64,000 nucleotides of DNA from an uncultured Clostridia bacterium (lineage in GTDB: Bacteria; Bacillota; Clostridia; UMGS1810). The DNA lies in the NCBI GenBank assembly GCA_934500705.1, contig CAKSTI010000012.1, positions 1-64,000 on the forward strand, given 5' to 3'. The notes beneath the pieces were generated by a model. The model saw nothing but the letters and a program-made list of their open reading frames with translations, was not told where the DNA came from and searched no databases. Both the position numbers and the translations under genes were made by a program. Shown one piece after another: positions 14,226-21,569 of the stretch (the stretch's first letter is position 1; each line of letters opens with the position of its first letter).

Positions 14226-15797
14226 ATGATTACACCCGAATGGTTAGCTGATGAATTAAACTTACTAAGCACTCACAAGGCATTGCAGGAGAGCATACTG
14301 CGTGATATTGTGCGGCGGCTCATAAAGACAGATTTTACCGTGACCGACACGGCGGCGTGGCAAGCCGAAAAACTCCAACAGTCCGGTATGGTTTTTGACG
14401 AGATAATGAGCGAGGTGTCAAAACTCACCGGGAAAAGCACGGAGGAGCTCAGAGCGGCATTTGCAAGGGCAAAGACGGAAATATTTAACTACGGTGACGA
14501 CGAAATCAAGAAAGCCGGGTTTGATGTAAAGGAATTTAAGACACTTTCCCCGGCAATGACGGACGTTATGACGGCGGCAGTTAAAAAGACAACCACGGAG
14601 GCTAAAAACTTAACCAAGACAACGGCGTTGACATCGCAGTCGGCATACATTAATGCGGCGGATTTGGCGCATCAGCAAGTTAAAAGCGGAGCGTTTACGC
14701 TCGACGAGGCTCTTGCAAACGCAATCCGCTCGGCGGCAGACGGCGGTTTTACGGTAATCTACCCGTCCGGGCACAAGAGCAGTCTGGACTCCGCTATGCG
14801 CCGTGCACTGCTTACGGGTCTTAATCAGACCGCTTGCAAAATAGCGGAGATGAGAGCCGATGAGGTGGGCGGCGACCTTATGGAGCTTTCCGCACACTTT
14901 GGCGCAAGACCGAGTCACGCAGAGTGGCAGGGGCGCATCGTGAGCCGTTCCGGGCGCAGAGGTTATCTGTCGCTTGACGATATAGGCTACGGAAAAGTTG
15001 ACGGCTTTATGGGCGCAAACTGCCGGCACGACTGGTGGGTGTTCTTTGAGGGACTGTCAAAGCCGAGATACACCAAAAGGCAGCTTGATGAATACAAAAA
15101 CGCAACCGTGGAGTATGACGGCGAAAAGATGCCAACGTATGAGGCTATGCAAAAACAGCGGTCAATGGAGCGCAAGGTGCGAACGTTAAAACAAAGGCTT
15201 GTCGCATACGATGAGGCGGCAAAGAATTTAACTACCGGCGAGAGCATAAGCGCATACAGGGCGGCATTTGACCGTGAGGCAAAAAAGCTCAAAAGCGCAG
15301 AGGCTAAAATACAGGACTTCTGCAATCAGACAGGAATTGCCCGGCAAAAAACACGGGAACAGGTATTTGCAGCGGAGACTGTAAACGGCGCTAAGGGATT
15401 TGGCAGAAGTGTGAGCGGTAAGGCGGTGTGGGGCAATAAAAGAGAATTGACACGCAAGAGAAACGATGCTATAATAAAGGAAATTAAGGATTGCGGTCTG
15501 CGTTGCGAAACTGTAAACCTCGTGCCAAGAAAAATAAATACAGATTTGCTGGGTTTTGATGATGAACACATAAATAAACTCAGAAATCACAATGTCACGA
15601 GAGAGAAAGCCATTGAGTACATAAAAAACGCAAAATTCTCCGCAACTTCGTGGCGTGGGAAACGAGAAAAGTATTTTGGATTTGAAGGAGTTGCCTATGT
15701 CGATGTGGAGGAAAATGTTATCAAGACGGCGTTTAGTAAAGAACAATTTGACGATACTGTAATTAAAGCTTTGGAGGTGTATAAAAAATATGAATGA
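14226..15797 (+). CDS. Minor capsid protein (SPP1 gp7/phage_min_cap2 type) with C-terminal toxin-like domain
   Basis: 523 residues. Residues 1-290 are the gp7/minor capsid 2 type domain (LMELSAHFGARPSHAEWQGR ... GYGKVDGFMGANCRHDWWVF). A coiled segment follows (about 295-370). From about 391 to the end (VSGKAVWGNKRELTRKRN, ending VIKALEVYKKYE) the protein looks like a separate small nuclease-like domain with a His (HNVTRE), Arg/Lys residues and a compact beta-sheet end. Phage minor capsid proteins are known to carry such C-terminal RNase-like (PBECR) or ADP-ribosyltransferase toxin domains. From about base 15430 the coding DNA becomes visibly more AT-rich than the head genes around it, as does the small downstream gene. 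That suggests an exchanged cassette. The toxin call is inference. Confidence 0.8.
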   Translation: MITPEWLADELNLLSTHKALQESILRDIVRRLIKTDFTVTDTAAWQAEKLQQSGMVFDEIMSEVSKLTGKSTEELRAAFARAKTEIFNYGDDEIKKAGFDVKEFKTLSPAMTDVMTAAVKKTTTEAKNLTKTTALTSQSAYINAADLAHQQVKSGAFTLDEALANAIRSAADGGFTVIYPSGHKSSLDSAMRRALLTGLNQTACKIAEMRADEVGGDLMELSAHFGARPSHAEWQGRIVSRSGRRGYLSLDDIGYGKVDGFMGANCRHDWWVFFEGLSKPRYTKRQLDEYKNATVEYDGEKMPTYEAMQKQRSMERKVRTLKQRLVAYDEAAKNLTTGESISAYRAAFDREAKKLKSAEAKIQDFCNQTGIARQKTREQVFAAETVNGAKGFGRSVSGKAVWGNKRELTRKRNDAIIKEIKDCGLRCETVNLVPRKINTDLLGFDDEHINKLRNHNVTREKAIEYIKNAKFSATSWRGKREKYFGFEGVAYVDVEENVIKTAFSKEQFDDTVIKALEVYKKYE

Positions 15798-15951
15798 TGA
15801 TACTGTTTTTTGCCCTTTGGTAGACAAGCATATAAGCATTGACGATTGTATGGAAAATAAAGAAATAAAAGAAAAGTTCATACCACCGGAATACAAAGAA
15901 AAAGCAAATTGGAAAGAAATTTGTAATGGCTGCAAATATCAAAAATATTAA
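15790..15951 (+). CDS. 53-residue Cys-rich protein overlapping the minor capsid gene
   Basis: Starts at the ATG at 15790, eight bases before the end of the minor capsid gene, and is followed at once by a terminator. Four cysteines (FCPLV, DDCME, ICNGCKY) suggest a zinc-binding fold; the rest is acidic and lysine-rich. Small proteins with this Cys pattern also occur away from phages. Because it is coupled to the toxin-like domain and shares its AT-rich composition, it is a candidate immunity protein, but that is only a positional inference. Confidence 0.6.
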   Translation: MNDDTVFCPLVDKHISIDDCMENKEIKEKFIPPEYKEKANWKEICNGCKYQKY

Positions 15952-15977
15952 AAAAGCACCCTATGGGGTGTTTTTTT
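15951..15977 (+). terminator. Intrinsic terminator after the minor capsid gene pair
   Basis: AAAAAGCACCC pairs with GGGTGTTTTT around a 4-base loop and is followed by further T. A strong terminator inside the late operon implies read-through or antitermination, or a fresh promoter before the capsid genes. Confidence 0.8.
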
Positions 15978-16003
15978 AGTACAAAAATTTAAGGAGTGAG
16001 AAT

Positions 16004-16321
16004 ATGGACGACAACTTTAAAGCCATATACAAGATACTCAGCATACTCGAAAAAAATCTTGACAATGCAGTGTTTGACACCGCCGAGCTCTCCAACGTAC
16101 GGCTAAAAATAAGCGAAACAAGGCTTTGCAAATATCTTGAAATGATGCAGAGTGCCGAGCTCATAGACGGCGTCGGATTTAAAGAATACACCGACGGCGA
16201 GGTTGACGCAGATATTGCCGGCATTAAAATAACGCTTAAAGGACTTGAATATCTGAGCGAAAACTCAATAATGCAGAGAATGTATAAGGCTGCAAAAGGA
16301 ATAAAGGACATTGTAGGGTAA
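16004..16321 (+). CDS. YjcQ-like winged-helix protein
   Basis: 105 residues. The N-terminal FKAIYKILSILEKNL, the central LRISETRLCKYLEMMQ-type helix pair and the C-terminal IKITLKGLEYLSENSIMQRM are the pattern of the YjcQ family, a small winged-helix fold frequent in Firmicutes prophages. Its function is not established; it could regulate transcription. It sits alone between two terminators within the head gene cluster, which suggests an inserted accessory gene (moron). Confidence 0.65.
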   Translation: MDDNFKAIYKILSILEKNLDNAVFDTAELSNVRLKISETRLCKYLEMMQSAELIDGVGFKEYTDGEVDADIAGIKITLKGLEYLSENSIMQRMYKAAKGIKDIVG

Positions 16322-16354
16322 AAGGGGTGATAAATATGCGGCGTATACCGCCTT

Positions 16355-16386
16355 AGTGCTTTGCTTTTTGGCAGGGCGCTTTTTTA
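16355..16386 (+). terminator. Terminator after the YjcQ-like gene
   Basis: GTGCTTTGC and GGCAGGGCGC form a wobble-containing stem followed by TTTTTT. Together with the terminator at 15951 it isolates the YjcQ-like gene. Confidence 0.6.
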
Positions 16387-16411
16387 ATACAAATTTTTAG
16401 GAGGTTAAAAA

Positions 16412-16912
16412 ATGGATTTTGAAAAAATTTTCGGTGCGGAGCTTGCCGGCGAGGTAAAGTCTGCATTGGAGGCAAACGAAAACATCAGGCTCATTGATGT
16501 AACGGACGGCGAGTACATAACCAAAGAGCAGTACGATGCCGACATTGAAAAGGCAAAGGAAGAAGCGGCAAAGGTACCGAACGGCGACATTGAGGATATG
16601 AAGTCCGAGAACGAAACGCTCAAAAAAGAGCTTTCGGCTCTCAAATTTTCATCGGCATATGACCTCAAACTTGCAACCGCCGGCGCAAAGAACGCAAAGG
16701 CTCTCAAAGGTCTTATTGATGAAAGCAAACTCGGATTTGACGAGGACGGCGCATTTATCGGCTTTGATGAACAGTTAGGCGCCGTAAAGAGCGAAAACCC
16801 GTGGCTCTTTGAAGTGCCGGGCGCAGGCGCCGTAAAGCACGGTGCGGGCACAGAGAGTATGGACGGCGTTACAAAGGCGTTTCTTGAAAGAAATGAAGGC
16901 TTGGAAATTTAA
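16412..16912 (+). CDS. Scaffold protein (phage gp20 type)
   Basis: 166 residues, start with TAGGAGG upstream. It is acidic and helical, with a central coiled coil (DIEKAKEEAAK ... DIEDMKSENETLKKELSALK) and a C-terminal helical end (MDGVTKAFLERNEGL), typical of scaffolding proteins that assemble procapsids and are then removed. Its place directly before the major capsid gene is the canonical one. Confidence 0.85.
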   Translation: MDFEKIFGAELAGEVKSALEANENIRLIDVTDGEYITKEQYDADIEKAKEEAAKVPNGDIEDMKSENETLKKELSALKFSSAYDLKLATAGAKNAKALKGLIDESKLGFDEDGAFIGFDEQLGAVKSENPWLFEVPGAGAVKHGAGTESMDGVTKAFLERNEGLEI

Positions 16913-16944
16913 ACACAATTTAAAAAATTTGAGGAGGAATTAAA

Positions 16945-18021
16945 ATGCACGAATTGCAGGAAAGATTTAGCAAGCTGGTACTTGCAAAGCTCAGAAAGGA
17001 TTTAAAACTCAAAGACGGCGTGGTCTTTAATAATGACTACGAGGGTTCACCGGCGGCAGGCGCAGTAAAAATCCCGAAAAGGGACACAGAAGTTGTAGTA
17101 TCGGACTACGACAAGGCGAACGGAATAACCGGCTCAACCGGCGGAACGTCTTACGAAACAATGAACATCGACAAGGACAAGGCTATCAATGAGATTATCG
17201 ACGGTTACGACGCAAAAAGCGTACCGGACGGCATTGTGGCCGAAAGGCTCGACTCGGCAACGTATGCAATGGCGCTCGCTATGGATACGGACGGCGCAAA
17301 TACGCTCCTTGCCGGTTCTACCCCCACAGCAGTGGCACAGCTTACAAAAGACAACATCTATGGTACTATCGTAGATGTAAGAAAGGCAATGACAAAGGCG
17401 AATATCCCCGATGACGGCAAGAGGTTTTTGCTCGTTACTCCCGATGCGGCGGCGCTTATTCTTAAATCCCCGGAATTTATCCGTGCGTCTGACCTTGGTG
17501 ATGAGGTTATTAAAAATGGCGCTATCGGAAAGATTGCCGGCTTTATTGTAATTGAGTGGAACGACAGCACACCGGGTCTTATGATGATTGCCGGTCACCC
17601 CCGCTTTGCAACCAGAGCAACGGAGTTTGCCGTTCCCGTCCATATTCAGGACTTGAACGGTTCCGGCAAATACATCGGAGCCTCGGCGGTACAGGGCAGA
17701 AAGGTATACGGTCACAAGGTGCTTCGCTCGGTTGCAATCCGTGCCGTGTACTCCCCGACAGCTCTCACGGTTACCTGTGCGGCAGACTCCACTGCCGGCA
17801 AGACTGTGGCAACCGTAAGCGGTAACACAGGCTCTCTGTATTACAGAGTGCTCGGAAACAATGAGAGAGCCGTATACGGCGCTGACACAACCGGATTTAC
17901 TGCTCTTACCTCCGGCACAACAAAAATAGCGGCATCGCAGGGCGATATAATCGAAGTGGCAGAGGTTGACTCAAACACCAAGATTATAGCGGTCGGTTAT
18001 GCTGCGGCAGTTGTAAAATGA
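16945..18021 (+). CDS. Major capsid protein with extra C-terminal domain
   Basis: 358 residues, with GAGGAGG upstream. The N-terminal 270 residues fit an HK97-fold capsid (the Gly/Thr-rich part near 55-75, KRFLLVTPDAAALILKSPEF, IGKIAGFIVIEW, GRKVYGHKVLRSVAIRAVYS). The last 85 residues (PTALTVTCAADSTAGKTVAT, ... DIIEVAEVDSNTKIIAVGYA) look like an immunoglobulin-like or decoration domain added after the capsid fold. The stop overlaps the next start by four bases. Confidence 0.88.
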   Translation: MHELQERFSKLVLAKLRKDLKLKDGVVFNNDYEGSPAAGAVKIPKRDTEVVVSDYDKANGITGSTGGTSYETMNIDKDKAINEIIDGYDAKSVPDGIVAERLDSATYAMALAMDTDGANTLLAGSTPTAVAQLTKDNIYGTIVDVRKAMTKANIPDDGKRFLLVTPDAAALILKSPEFIRASDLGDEVIKNGAIGKIAGFIVIEWNDSTPGLMMIAGHPRFATRATEFAVPVHIQDLNGSGKYIGASAVQGRKVYGHKVLRSVAIRAVYSPTALTVTCAADSTAGKTVATVSGNTGSLYYRVLGNNERAVYGADTTGFTALTSGTTKIAASQGDIIEVAEVDSNTKIIAVGYAAAVVK

Positions 18022-18350
18022 TGTACGCAGACAGTGAATATTACAGCGGTTTTCATACAGAGCCGATAATTGCGGCGGACGAGGTTGACGAGTACCTCAA
18101 AAAGGCGTCGAGCTATCTTGATACGATGCTTGGCGCAAACCGCCCCGATGAGCCGTACGACGAAAAAATAAAGGACGCTTGCTGTGAGATAGCGGACTGC
18201 ATATACATTTGCTCCGTACGTGACGGAATATCGTCCGAAAACAACGACGGCTACTCCGTAACATACGACAGGCAGTCAATCAACAATAAGGCATACGCAA
18301 TAGCGCTCAGATACCTTGCCGGCACGGGACTTCTATACAGGGGGCTGTAA
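18018..18350 (+). CDS. Head-tail connector (gp6/gp15-like adaptor)
   Basis: 110 residues, helical, with VDEYLKKASSYLDTM at the start and an AIALRYLAGTGLLYRGL end, the pattern of head-tail adaptor proteins that bind the portal. Size and position right after the capsid gene agree. ATGA overlap with the capsid stop. Confidence 0.75.
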   Translation: MMYADSEYYSGFHTEPIIAADEVDEYLKKASSYLDTMLGANRPDEPYDEKIKDACCEIADCIYICSVRDGISSENNDGYSVTYDRQSINNKAYAIALRYLAGTGLLYRGL

Positions 18351-18353
18351 AAA

Positions 18354-18662
18354 ATGCTCACAAACAAAGTAATTACAATATATCACTTTAACGAGCAAAA
18401 CGACGCATATGCTCCCGTTTGGCTGGGAAAGGCGCACGTATATTTAAAACGTGGAATTTCCGGTTCAAAGAGCGGAATTGAGCCGGCAAACACTACTGTT
18501 TGCCGCATTGCGACAACGGGCACACTCACCGCCGAAAACGGCGACTATATTTTAATCGGCAAGGGCGGCACAGAGTTCGACAGGGAAAAGTGTCTTATGA
18601 TAACCGCAATATCCGATAACCGCCGAGGCTCACTGCCGCATTGGAGGCTTGAATGTGAGTAA
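18354..18662 (+). CDS. Probable head-closure/stopper protein
   Basis: 102 residues, mostly beta (VITIYHFNEQNDAYAPVWLG ... GTLTAENGDYILIGKGG ... HWRLECE). The size, fold pattern and place between the connector and the minor capsid gene match the second protein of the head-tail joining set in A118/SPP1-like phages. The assignment rests mainly on gene order. Confidence 0.6.
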   Translation: MLTNKVITIYHFNEQNDAYAPVWLGKAHVYLKRGISGSKSGIEPANTTVCRIATTGTLTAENGDYILIGKGGTEFDREKCLMITAISDNRRGSLPHWRLECE

Positions 18663-18999
18663 TATTAACGTCAAATTCAAAATGGATAAAATATCCGACA
18701 TAGTGGAGCGGCGCAACCTCAACGAAAAAGGTCAAAAGATGTTTGACAATGAGGTGATGCGTGTTATAGAGCCGTATATGCCAAAACAAGAAGGCATAAT
18801 GATTGGCTCAATGTTTGACGCTACCCGTCCGGGGAGCGGTGAGGTTGTTGTTAATACCCCGTACGCACACCGGCGTTTGAAGTCGGCAAGGCACAACGGA
18901 CTCAGAGGTCCCGACTATTTTGAACGAATGAAAACCGATAACAAAGAACATTTGCTTTCGTTTATGGCGAAAGCAACGGGAGGTAAGGCAGAAAAATGA
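18655..18999 (+). CDS. Minor capsid/head-tail joining protein (third of the set)
   Basis: 114 residues from the GTG at 18655, with GGAGG seven bases upstream (a TTG at 18649 is too close). The part YMPKQEGIMIGSM and the region TPYAHRRLKSARHNGLRGPD, ending near YFERM, match the phage minor capsid family that contacts the tail. It overlaps both neighbours by a few bases. Confidence 0.75.
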   Translation: MSNINVKFKMDKISDIVERRNLNEKGQKMFDNEVMRVIEPYMPKQEGIMIGSMFDATRPGSGEVVVNTPYAHRRLKSARHNGLRGPDYFERMKTDNKEHLLSFMAKATGGKAEK

Positions 19000-19412
19000 T
19001 ACTTGACGCTACAAAGAAATTTTTTGAAAAACGCTGCCCTCTGCTCGAAGGTAAAAGGCTTACGGCAAACCTTTTGGGAGAAAAGGCGCACTCGTGCACA
19101 CTCGAAGTGTCGCCGACGGCGTCGTTAATACAAAAGTACGCCGACGGCGGAAGTCTGAGGCAGTTTGTTTTTGTACTTGCGACACGTGAACACTTTGACC
19201 GTGCCACGCAGGAACAGCTTAAAACCAACGAGTTTTACGAGAAATTTGCCGAATGGCTGGAAAAGCAGAACGACGCCGGAAACTTTCCGGCTCTCGGCGA
19301 GGGTAAAAGAGCAGTCGGCTGGGAGGTACTCTCAGCCGGCTATCTTTACGACGTTGAAATGCCAAAGGCACGCTATCAAATACAGCTTAGACTGATATAT
19401 GAAAAAGATTAA
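18996..19412 (+). CDS. Tail terminator/minor capsid protein
   Basis: 138 residues, alpha/beta, with RQFVFVLATREHFD in the centre and a final strand RYQIQLRLIYEKD. Size and order (just before the tail tube protein) match the minor capsid/tail terminator family of A118-type phages, which stops tail growth and joins the tail to the head. ATGA overlap upstream. Confidence 0.7.
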   Translation: MILDATKKFFEKRCPLLEGKRLTANLLGEKAHSCTLEVSPTASLIQKYADGGSLRQFVFVLATREHFDRATQEQLKTNEFYEKFAEWLEKQNDAGNFPALGEGKRAVGWEVLSAGYLYDVEMPKARYQIQLRLIYEKD

Positions 19413-19426
19413 GGAGGAGAAATACA

Positions 19427-19921
19427 ATGGGAATAGTTAAAAGAAGTGACAAGCTCTCCTTTTGGGGAGTTAAAAGCTCTAATGCGGAAACATTTAACCG
19501 TATGAAGGGATTTACGGAAATATCCAAGAGCAAAAATGCCGTTGAATACACAAGGCAGTATGTTGATATGGAGTTTGAGGAGAGCGACGTAATAGGGTAC
19601 GCTCCGTCAATATCCATAGCGTTCGACCAGCACACGGACGACGCCGTGCACGCAGACATCGTTGAGATTTTCAATAAGGAAATGGTCGGCGAGGCGGCGG
19701 TGCGCAACTTGGTTGTAGTAGATTTGACGCAGCCCGTTCAGAGCAAAGCCGGTTCGTTCAAGGCGTACAAACGTTCTTATGCGGTTATTCCGGGCGACGA
19801 AGGCTCAAACCTTGACCGTTACGATTACAGCGCAACGCTCAAAGTTAAAAGTGATGTGACCGAAGGAACGGCAACGACTACCGACGGTTGGCAGACTCTG
19901 ACTTTTACAGAGAGTGAGTAA
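19427..19921 (+). CDS. Major tail (tube) protein
   Basis: 164 residues with AAGGAGGAGA upstream. Beta-rich, with NRMKGFTEISKSKNAVEYTR near the N-terminus, a SISIAFDQHTDDAVHADIV core and a YSATLKVKSDV strand near the end, as in siphovirus tail tube proteins. It is placed before the tail assembly chaperone gene, as expected. Confidence 0.8.
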   Translation: MGIVKRSDKLSFWGVKSSNAETFNRMKGFTEISKSKNAVEYTRQYVDMEFEESDVIGYAPSISIAFDQHTDDAVHADIVEIFNKEMVGEAAVRNLVVVDLTQPVQSKAGSFKAYKRSYAVIPGDEGSNLDRYDYSATLKVKSDVTEGTATTTDGWQTLTFTESE

Positions 19922-19977
19922 AAAGGAAAAGGGGCGGCGTGAGCTGCCCCGCTAAAAAACAGATAAGGAGAAAAAAT

Positions 19978-20352
19978 ATGACTGCTTTTAAATTTAACGA
20001 TAACAACATAACCATTAATCTGCTCGGCGAGGAATACACGGCAGATGCTACACTTGCTGAGATTGAAATTTCCACCGCAAAAAGGCGTCTGGTTGAATTT
20101 TCACAAAAAATCGAAAGCGGATTTGCGGAGGCGGACGAGATTGCGGATAACATTGCATCAACTATGCAAAGCATAGACGCAGCCTTTGGCAAGGGCTCTG
20201 CCAAAAAGATATTTAAGGACAGACGAGTATCACTGCACGACTGCAACGATATTGTGTTCTACATTTTCGCACGGCTCAACGAGTTTGAGGCAGATAAAGC
20301 AAAGCTGTACGAAAATTACGGCAAAAACCGTGAGCAGAGGCGCAGTAAGTGA
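19978..20352 (+). CDS. Tail assembly chaperone (gpG-like)
   Basis: 124 residues, ATG with ATAAGGAG upstream. A short acidic helical protein between the tail tube and tape measure genes, with NITINLLGEEYTADATLAEI at the start and a charged helical end. These assist folding of the tape measure. In many phages a -1 frameshift makes a longer GT product; I see no clear slippery site here, and the next gene has its own ribosome site. Confidence 0.65.
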   Translation: MTAFKFNDNNITINLLGEEYTADATLAEIEISTAKRRLVEFSQKIESGFAEADEIADNIASTMQSIDAAFGKGSAKKIFKDRRVSLHDCNDIVFYIFARLNEFEADKAKLYENYGKNREQRRSK

Positions 20353-20388
20353 GTTTGATTTTATAAAAAACCGACGGAGGTAATATAT

Positions 20389-20757
20389 ATGGCAAAATTT
20401 GAATACGGAGAATTTTCGGCAGAGTTTGACCCGACAGATGTTGAATATGTTGAGAAATACGAAAAAGCGGCCAAGGAATACAACGAGCGCATTAAGAAAA
20501 TTCCCAAGACGGGTTATGAAAGTGAGAAAATAAGGTACATTTGTGAGCTTATTTTTGATTTCTTTGACTATGTTTTCGGAGAAGGAACACACAAAAGTAT
20601 GTTTGGCGACAAAATAAGCGGAGCGAAATGTATAGACGCATTTAAAAAATTAATCGCCGATATGCGCACCGATGATGTAGGCTCTCTTTTGCAGGAAGTA
20701 TCCGAAAATCGAAGTGTCCGCCGTGCGTCGGCAAAAGGAAAGGCAACCAAAAAATGA
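20389..20757 (+). CDS. Second tail assembly protein
   Basis: 122 residues, helical (VEYVEKYEKAAKEYNERIKK ... YICELIFDFFDYVFGEG ... CIDAFKKLIADM), ending in a basic tail (RRASAKGKATKK). The place between the gpG-like gene and the Gp15 gene is that of a DUF-type tail chaperone in A118-like phages. ATGA overlap with the following gene. Confidence 0.65.
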   Translation: MAKFEYGEFSAEFDPTDVEYVEKYEKAAKEYNERIKKIPKTGYESEKIRYICELIFDFFDYVFGEGTHKSMFGDKISGAKCIDAFKKLIADMRTDDVGSLLQEVSENRSVRRASAKGKATKK

Positions 20758-21329
20758 GCCTTTTTGACGGTCTTAGTAACAACATAACGGTGTTGGGTGC
20801 AAGTTATCCGATACACACCGATTTTCGGGTGTGGATAAAATTTGAAAGCATAGTCGGCAATCTCCGAAGTGACCCGGTACAGACGGTGACGGAAATTTTG
20901 AAGTTATGTCTTATTCCCGGAAAGCTGCCGCCGTCACTTACCGATACGCTCAAAGAGCTGCTTAACTTTTACAGCGGAAAGAATGAATTTTCCGAAAAAG
21001 AGTCGGGAGACGGTGCACGCACGCAAAGAATATATGACTTTGAGTACGACAGTGAGTACATATACTCGGCATTTATGCAGCTTTACGGGATAGACCTTTG
21101 CAGTACGGATATGCACTGGCAGCAGTTTAAAGCGCTGTTCTCCTCCATAACCGGTGATACAAAATTCGGCGAAATAATGCGGATAAGAGCCGTAAGCCTT
21201 GATGAGATTTCCGGTAAAAAGCAAAAAGCGCATTACAGACGGCTAAAACAAATTTTTGCATTGCCCGACCTTCGCAGCGAGCAGGAAAAAGAAAGAGATT
21301 TGGCAGATGCCATTTGCTCAATAATGTAG
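20754..21329 (+). CDS. Gp15-like tail protein
   Basis: 191 residues. The start (MSLFDGLSNNITVLGASYPI, then HTDFRVWIKFE) and the region DFEYDSEYIYSAFMQLYGID, then LCSTDMHWQQFKALF, are strongly typical of the bacteriophage Gp15 family, found just upstream of tape measure genes in A118-like phages. Role in tail assembly is assumed from position. Confidence 0.8.
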   Translation: MSLFDGLSNNITVLGASYPIHTDFRVWIKFESIVGNLRSDPVQTVTEILKLCLIPGKLPPSLTDTLKELLNFYSGKNEFSEKESGDGARTQRIYDFEYDSEYIYSAFMQLYGIDLCSTDMHWQQFKALFSSITGDTKFGEIMRIRAVSLDEISGKKQKAHYRRLKQIFALPDLRSEQEKERDLADAICSIM

Positions 21330-21337
21330 GTGTTTAA

Positions 21338-21502
21338 ATGTATCAGATACCGATAAACAAGACGTGGGTAATTTGCCCGCATTGCAGAAAAAAGCAGAAT
21401 ATTATCTATGAAAACGTCGCAAGCTGTTGCGGCGTTCTTTTAAAATGCAAACATTGCAAAGTAGAATTTGAACTAAGGATTGTAAAAGGAATGCAGAAAT
21501 AG
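21338..21502 (+). CDS. 54-residue zinc-finger peptide (Com-like layout)
   Basis: Small gene after GTAGGTG, nine bases downstream of the Gp15 stop. Cysteines form CPHC (13-16), a CC pair (30-31) and CKHC (37-40), so a zinc finger is likely. The Mu translational regulator Com is a similar small zinc-finger protein acting on mom mRNA, but I see no mom-like gene in the window. The resemblance may be only of form. Confidence 0.6.
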   Translation: MYQIPINKTWVICPHCRKKQNIIYENVASCCGVLLKCKHCKVEFELRIVKGMQK

Positions 21503-21540
21503 TGCCCAAAACTCAATCGAGAAAGCGCCGCACTCCACGT

Positions 21541-21569
21541 CTTTAAAAACGTATTAAAGGGGTGTTTAA
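21541..21569. repeat. Short phased TTTAAA array before the tape measure gene
   Basis: TTTAAA or TTAAA cores centred near 21544, 21555 and 21567, 11-12 bp apart, directly upstream of the tape measure ribosome site and start. Confidence 0.55.
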
